This document shows, in pieces, positions 6,888 to 10,866 of a DNA stretch of 10,866 nucleotides; position 1 is the first letter of the stretch, and every line of letters begins with the position of its first letter. Position numbers and translations under genes: made by a program. Source of the stretch: Armatimonadota bacterium (GTDB lineage Bacteria; Armatimonadota; Zipacnadia; Zipacnadales; JABUFB01); assembly GCA_018056145.1 (NCBI GenBank), contig JAGPGE010000121.1, positions 1 through 10,866 of the forward strand. The letters run 5' to 3'. The notes under the pieces were generated by a model. It ran no database searches, had not been told where the DNA came from, and saw only the letters and a list, made by a program, of their open reading frames with translations.

Positions 6888-6917
6888 AGCACTGCTTCGA
6901 CTTCGAGAAGCAGTGCT
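6888..6917 (-). terminator. Hairpin just after the DUF4838 gene, probable terminator
   Basis: A perfect 11-bp inverted repeat, AGCACTGCTTC (6888-6898) and GAAGCAGTGCT (6907-6917), with an 8-base loop, starts 9 bases past the TAG of the DUF4838 gene. The position fits a transcript end. The downstream minus-strand bases (CTCTCGACG) are not a U-run, so it may be Rho-assisted or a 3' stability hairpin rather than a full intrinsic terminator. From this hairpin to the promoter at 6758 I see nothing further. Confidence 0.55.
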
Positions 6918-6926
6918 ACCCACCGA

Positions 6927-9518
6927 CTACTCGAACACCAGCCATCCCCGGCTCAGCGGGTCGGCGTGCGCACCCACGCTGGGGAACCACGCGGAGATCT
7001 CGGCATCCTTGCCCTGGACATTGCGCACCAGGTCCAGCCGGAGCATTGGATGGTCAGCAGGCTTGCAGCCGAACTGCGCCAACGGCAGGCGCAGTTCGGC
7101 GGTCCACCGGTCAGGGCTGATCTTCGTCGCCCAACTGCAGTCGAAGTTGGCGGACAGCCGCTCCTGGTAGGACTGATGGGCACTCAGCCCCCACTGGTCG
7201 AAGAACGCGCCAGCGGCGTTCACGATGAACTGGACATAAGGGAACTCACTCATACCGGGATTGATGAACACTTCCACGGAGTCGTCGCGCCAGGTCCGGC
7301 CGTCACGTGGAGCGGCATCCGTGACCATGGCTGAAGTATCCTGAGCGCAGTCCAGGGCTAGATAGAGATTGGCGCCATCGTGCAGGAGGCGCGCTTTCGT
7401 CTCGTATCTAGAGGGAGCGGTCTCGCCCCATTTCGCGAAACCAGTGAGCACGTCGCCATCCTGCCAGACCGGGTCGCCGACGTCGCCGTCAATCGCAGGC
7501 GGGGTCTCGATTCGCCGGGCACGCACCACTTTGAGGGCCATGGCGCGGATATCGGCCACTGTGGCCTGATAGTTGTCCGAGCCGCCCGAGCCGAAGACCT
7601 CATCCACCCGCACGCTGATCTGCCGCCGGATCTCCCCCGCATCGCTCACACCGGCGCGCTGGGCCTCGCGGACAACGCCCTCGGCGATGTTCGCAGCACT
7701 CCAGCGCTTGGCGTTCGTGGTGGCTCCGGCCTTCAACGGGGCGATCCACCCCTGTTGTGGCGGGTGGAAGGCGATCGGGTCGTCTCCCACCCTTTCCTTC
7801 ATGTAGGCGTCAACGTCCGTCGTGGCCACCTTCTCAGCCATCTTGCGCACGGCGGCAGCCACTTTCTCCACCGGGGCCCCGCGGTCGATGAGTTCCTGAA
7901 CCTCCCGCGCCGCCCAGTATCCGCCTCCCAGGAGAAGCGTGACGTCCCAGGTCTTGCGGAAGAACCGGACCCGCTCCCTCACCAGGTCGGACTGGGCCAG
8001 TTTCGCCGCCTGATCCAGATACCGCGTGCACTCGTCCATGACAGCCGGCGGGAATACCTCAAACTGCTTCGGGTCCGCGGCAAGCCGGTAAGCCCAGTGC
8101 CCCCGACCGGTTTTCTGCTCGTTCCAGGCACGCTCACAGCGTGCGAAGTACCGTTTCATTGGCTCCGCGGCTTCTCGGAACATCCGCTCATTCCAGTCGT
8201 TCTCGAGGGCGTCGATGTCCGCCTCCGGGTCCCAGAGCACCCGCGCCATGAGGTACAGTTTCGGTCCGTCCAGGCCCCAGTTGGGGTACACCTCCGCGTA
8301 GAAACCCTTCACACCGTTGCTTACGGCGTGGCGGATGGCGCCCTGAAACAGGTGGCTGTAAATGCGGGGAATGGCGAATCCCATACCGTAGGCGTAGTCG
8401 TAGATGCCCATCTGGTTGGCCACGCGGCCCCACCATTCCAGCAGGGCCTGGTCTTTCTTGCGGAAAGCCGGATCACGGTAATCGGCGCGATTGCTGGTGA
8501 GATACGGAATGATGTTGCGGTGAAGGCCGATACGCTCGGGCGGGATAATGTAAGTGGAGTACGCCAGGCAGCCCAGGAGCTTGTCCGGGTGGGTCTTCTC
8601 GAGTTCTGCCGCCACCTTGTTGAGCCAGGCGTAGTAGCGGTACGAATAGGTGCCCTCGAAGCCCTCCCAGCGCGGTGCAGGCCGGTCCATGGCCCGGCAA
8701 CCCTCACATTCGCACCAGCCTTGCCCATCGTTGCAGCCGTAGGAGAAAGACTCAAGATCCGGGTCTGCCTCGAAAGCCTGCCGGGCCATCTCAGCCGCAT
8801 GTTTCACACTGCTCTCGGACGCAAAACAGGGCTGCCAGCTGTGGTCGTCCGGACCTGGCCGGTAGCGCTCCCCGTTGCGCAGGGGAAACCATTCCGGGTG
8901 CGCGTCGTAGTCGCGCTCCGCGTCGAACACATGCAACAGGTTGTGGTGGAAGCGGTAGCGGCCGTGGATTCGCTGCCGGAGGTTCCAGTCGCCGGCATAG
9001 TGCGCGCCGCTCCAGAGGCGTGAGGCGATTACCGGCTCATACACCTGGCGCCCGGTCGGAACGGTCAGGGAGTCGTGGGTGGGCACGTCCTCGCCCAGCG
9101 GGCCGGGGATGAGCCAGCGGACACCCACAGCATCTTCGAGGAACTGGCAGACCGCCCAGTAGGTGGACCATGGTCGCGGACCGGCGAGGTAGACGTCCGT
9201 AGGCGTCACATGCACCAGGTAGGCATCCCGGTCCAGGTCACGCAAGGCCCGGCGATCCTCGAAGGGCAGCGTTCCCGTCTCGCCCACGTGGATCTTGGGG
9301 ATGCAGTCTTCGACAATCCCCCGCTCCGAGACGGCCTGGAACTCCCGTCCGGTAGCTCGCTTCAGGTACGCAGCCAAGTCCCTCCAGGCCTTCTCCGCTT
9401 CGCCAGTGGCGTCGCGCTGGTATACGATGACTGCCTGAGTATCGCCGTCAAGAACAGTGAAGGGCTGGGCGAATGCCTGTCCGGTGATTGCCGCGAGTGC
9501 GAGTGTGATCCATTTCAT
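6927..9518 (-). CDS. Secreted DUF4838-domain protein with C-terminal CBM9-like module
   Basis: From ATG 9518 the product is 863 residues. A GAGGTG site 8 bases upstream and an immediate signal peptide (MKWITLALAAITGQAFA, cleavage expected before Gln18) fix this start; the open frame upstream to 9605 is untranslated leader. Residues about 20-165 resemble the N-terminal domain of GH67-type hydrolases (AEKAWRDLAAYLKRATGREF). The DUF4838 region, about 195-480, has HPEWFPLRNGERY, YGCNDGQGWCECEGC with Cys269/271/274, and aromatic runs such as WWGRVANQMGIYDYAYGMGF. The middle, about 480-660, is helical. Residues 667-863 fit a CBM9/DOMON-like beta-sandwich (IDGDVGDPVWQD, DDSVEVFINPG, WTAELRLPL). Such proteins are frequent in polysaccharide-degrading bacteria and are thought to act on glycans outside the cytoplasm, but no activity is established that I know of, and I cannot name catalytic residues. 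No transporter or SusC/D partner is beside it, so it is not an obvious utilisation locus. Confidence 0.92.
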   Translation of the reverse strand: MKWITLALAAITGQAFAQPFTVLDGDTQAVIVYQRDATGEAEKAWRDLAAYLKRATGREFQAVSERGIVEDCIPKIHVGETGTLPFEDRRALRDLDRDAYLVHVTPTDVYLAGPRPWSTYWAVCQFLEDAVGVRWLIPGPLGEDVPTHDSLTVPTGRQVYEPVIASRLWSGAHYAGDWNLRQRIHGRYRFHHNLLHVFDAERDYDAHPEWFPLRNGERYRPGPDDHSWQPCFASESSVKHAAEMARQAFEADPDLESFSYGCNDGQGWCECEGCRAMDRPAPRWEGFEGTYSYRYYAWLNKVAAELEKTHPDKLLGCLAYSTYIIPPERIGLHRNIIPYLTSNRADYRDPAFRKKDQALLEWWGRVANQMGIYDYAYGMGFAIPRIYSHLFQGAIRHAVSNGVKGFYAEVYPNWGLDGPKLYLMARVLWDPEADIDALENDWNERMFREAAEPMKRYFARCERAWNEQKTGRGHWAYRLAADPKQFEVFPPAVMDECTRYLDQAAKLAQSDLVRERVRFFRKTWDVTLLLGGGYWAAREVQELIDRGAPVEKVAAAVRKMAEKVATTDVDAYMKERVGDDPIAFHPPQQGWIAPLKAGATTNAKRWSAANIAEGVVREAQRAGVSDAGEIRRQISVRVDEVFGSGGSDNYQATVADIRAMALKVVRARRIETPPAIDGDVGDPVWQDGDVLTGFAKWGETAPSRYETKARLLHDGANLYLALDCAQDTSAMVTDAAPRDGRTWRDDSVEVFINPGMSEFPYVQFIVNAAGAFFDQWGLSAHQSYQERLSANFDCSWATKISPDRWTAELRLPLAQFGCKPADHPMLRLDLVRNVQGKDAEISAWFPSVGAHADPLSRGWLVFE

Positions 9519-9526
9519 GGACGTGT

Positions 9527-9532
9527 CACCTC
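9527..9532 (-). promoter_or_regulatory. Ribosome binding site deciding the DUF4838 gene start
   Basis: GAGGTG on the minus strand, 8 bases before ATG 9518. Together with the signal peptide that begins there, it rules out the longer open frame back to 9605. Confidence 0.65.
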
Positions 9533-9548
9533 GTCCGACCTGGTAGCA

Positions 9549-9569
9549 CGAGGAACATCTCTTTCCTCG
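9549..9569 (-). promoter_or_regulatory. Short leader hairpin upstream of the DUF4838 gene
   Basis: A perfect 7-bp inverted repeat (CGAGGAA 9549-9555, TTCCTCG 9563-9569) with a 7-base loop lies about 30 bases before ATG 9518 and about 65 bases after the exchanger stop. No T-run follows. It could be a weak terminator for the exchanger, an operator or chance. No convincing -35/-10 pair was found in this gap. Confidence 0.3.
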
Positions 9570-9635
9570 CCGGGGCGCAGAGTCCTCTCTTCTGCCTTGC
9601 CGCAACCCGAAGTACCGTGGTCGAGTGAGGCGACA

Positions 9636-10866
9636 CTACTGGGGCATGTCCATCCGCCGTTCCGCCTGCGCGATTTCGCACCAGTCGCGCCGGAGCACTT
9701 GGGTCAGCGAGCCAAGCCTGTACGGGCGGTCTACGAACAGCGCCAGCGCAGCCGCCACGTACATCATCGAGAAGACCTGGTGCATCTCGTGGCCGGGCAG
9801 ACCCATGAAGGTTCCCCCGGGCAGCCTCTCCACGAGGGTCGGAGAAAGCAGTTGGCCGAAGAACAGGGCCATCAGGAAGATGGCTTCACCCAGGGACAGG
9901 CGCAGGTTCGCAAGCATCAGAACGGCCAGCAGGCTCTGGGCGGCGGTCAAGAGGATCTCCTGCATCTGGATGTTGTCCATGGGCATCGGCGGCATCAGGC
10001 TGCCAGATGACAAGGCGAAAACGCCGGGGATCATCCCCACAAGCAGCGTCCACTGGTTGAGCTTCGCCGACAAGAGGCTGCCCAGCGCCAGGCCCGCATT
10101 GCCCCGCCAGGCGAACATGAGCGCGACCACGAATTCGGGCGCCTCGGACGCGATGGGCGCCAGCCACTGAACCAGCAGGAACTTGTTGATGCCGAACATC
10201 TCGCCCGTTCCCACGAGTCCCTCGCAGAAGCGCTCGGCGTTGAGGACAATCGCGGTGGCGGCGAACAGGAACAGGACGACCGTCGTGGCGCGCCGCCGCT
10301 TGATCGGCAGCGAGACCAGGTATTCCGCTGGACCGCACGCCTCACATTCGGTACACGGTCGCCGGGCGGCAAGCCACATATAGACCAGGTAGAGCCCGAT
10401 GAAGACGACTCCGTCGAACCATGCCAGTGAACCCTTGAGCGGGATAGTGAGGGCGTAGATGGTGGCGACGCCCAGGAAGAAAAGCTCAAGCCGGCGCTCG
10501 GCCTCGATACGCACGTCGCGGCGCGAGCGCACGTAAAAGATAATGGCGATCAGCGCCCAGGCTACACCGATCAGGAGCCGGTTGGCGCCAGTCATGTTCG
10601 CGATTGCGTAGTGGGAGTAGTCGCTCTGGGGGAACTTGCCCGCCTGCCAGGTGAAATACATGTCCACCGCGTATTCCGGCAGGACGGCGATGAGCGCCAC
10701 CGCCGCCAGCGCAAGCGCCTGGGAGACATCGGCCTGCGCCGCGTCGCACGCCCACAGCAGCAGAAAGGAGGCGGCCAGGATCGCGATGCCGGCCACAATG
10801 GCCTCAACATGCGGGGGGTATTCCAGATGCTGCAGGGCACTGTAAATGCCGGGGATAGTCGCCGCC
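9636..10866 (-). CDS. Na+/Ca2+ exchanger-family membrane protein, partial at right edge
   Basis: The frame is open from the right edge to TAG at 9636: 409 visible residues, N-terminus missing. A GTG at 10796 could serve as start, but the 23 codons before it (including PGIYSALQHLEYPPHVEAIV) read like family sequence leading into the first membrane helix, so GTG 10796 is probably internal. Two inverted alpha-repeats define the CaCA superfamily: LIAVLPEYAVD followed by MTGANRLLIG, and later APIASEAPEFVVALMF followed by SAKLNQWTLLVG. Each has the acidic PE residue that binds cation in characterised exchangers. About ten hydrophobic helices are visible. The role is cation/Na+ or cation/H+ antiport at the inner membrane; the ion is not determined. 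The central cytoplasmic loop carries a CxxCxxC cluster (PCTECEACG, 10337-10357). The C-terminus is a short charged tail. Not obviously co-functional with the DUF4838 gene 117 bases downstream. Confidence 0.9.
   Translation of the reverse strand, partial: AATIPGIYSALQHLEYPPHVEAIVAGIAILAASFLLLWACDAAQADVSQALALAAVALIAVLPEYAVDMYFTWQAGKFPQSDYSHYAIANMTGANRLLIGVAWALIAIIFYVRSRRDVRIEAERRLELFFLGVATIYALTIPLKGSLAWFDGVVFIGLYLVYMWLAARRPCTECEACGPAEYLVSLPIKRRRATTVVLFLFAATAIVLNAERFCEGLVGTGEMFGINKFLLVQWLAPIASEAPEFVVALMFAWRGNAGLALGSLLSAKLNQWTLLVGMIPGVFALSSGSLMPPMPMDNIQMQEILLTAAQSLLAVLMLANLRLSLGEAIFLMALFFGQLLSPTLVERLPGGTFMGLPGHEMHQVFSMMYVAAALALFVDRPYRLGSLTQVLRRDWCEIAQAERRMDMPQ

Noticed and set aside
7380..9023. 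Long plus-strand open frame (547 codons) opposite the DUF4838 gene
   Set aside because: It is antisense to a gene with a signal peptide, ribosome site and recognisable domains. The translation is low in recognisable motifs and is explained by codon bias in GC-rich DNA.

Overview
The window is GC-rich bacterial DNA in which every gene I can support lies on the minus strand, so it reads right to left. No rRNA, tRNA, CRISPR array, insertion sequence or phage gene is visible. The source is probably a free-living bacterium from a poorly cultivated phylum. The mix of a clostridial-style radical SAM/RNase G cluster with a secreted DUF4838 protein would fit Armatimonadota, Planctomycetota or related environmental lineages. 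That placement is a guess from gene content only.

Layout in transcription order. (1) A Na+/Ca2+ exchanger-family membrane protein enters from the right edge, is cut by it, and ends at 9636. (2) A secreted protein of about 863 residues with a DUF4838 domain and a C-terminal CBM9-like module (9518-6927) follows after a 117-base gap and is closed by a strong hairpin. (3) A leader region of about 280 bases carries a good sigma-70-type promoter (6729-6758) and a perfect 10-bp GC-rich inverted repeat close to the next start. (4) A three-gene operon follows: a B12-binding-type radical SAM protein (TIGR03960-like), its small partner protein (TIGR03936/DUF2344) overlapping it by 8 bases, and ribonuclease G/E. 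It ends at a classical intrinsic terminator (2269-2316). (5) A soluble flavoprotein of the succinate dehydrogenase/aspartate oxidase superfamily (2227-818) stands on its own. (6) A TPR protein with a very acidic middle begins at 665 and runs off the left edge.

The most interesting part is the operon in (4). The radical SAM protein and its linked partner are conserved neighbours of RNase E/G in many bacteria, but to my knowledge neither has an assigned reaction. Here they share one promoter, overlapping frames and one terminator with an RNase whose catalytic, 5'-sensor and zinc-link residues are all intact. The ribosomal L21/L27 genes that often follow this cluster are absent, because the terminator comes directly after the RNase gene. 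This makes the trio look like a self-contained unit, perhaps for RNA or ribosome maturation (inference).

The other genes look like unlinked housekeeping or accessory functions: ion transport, polysaccharide handling, flavin redox chemistry and a scaffold protein. I saw no defence system or mobile element.
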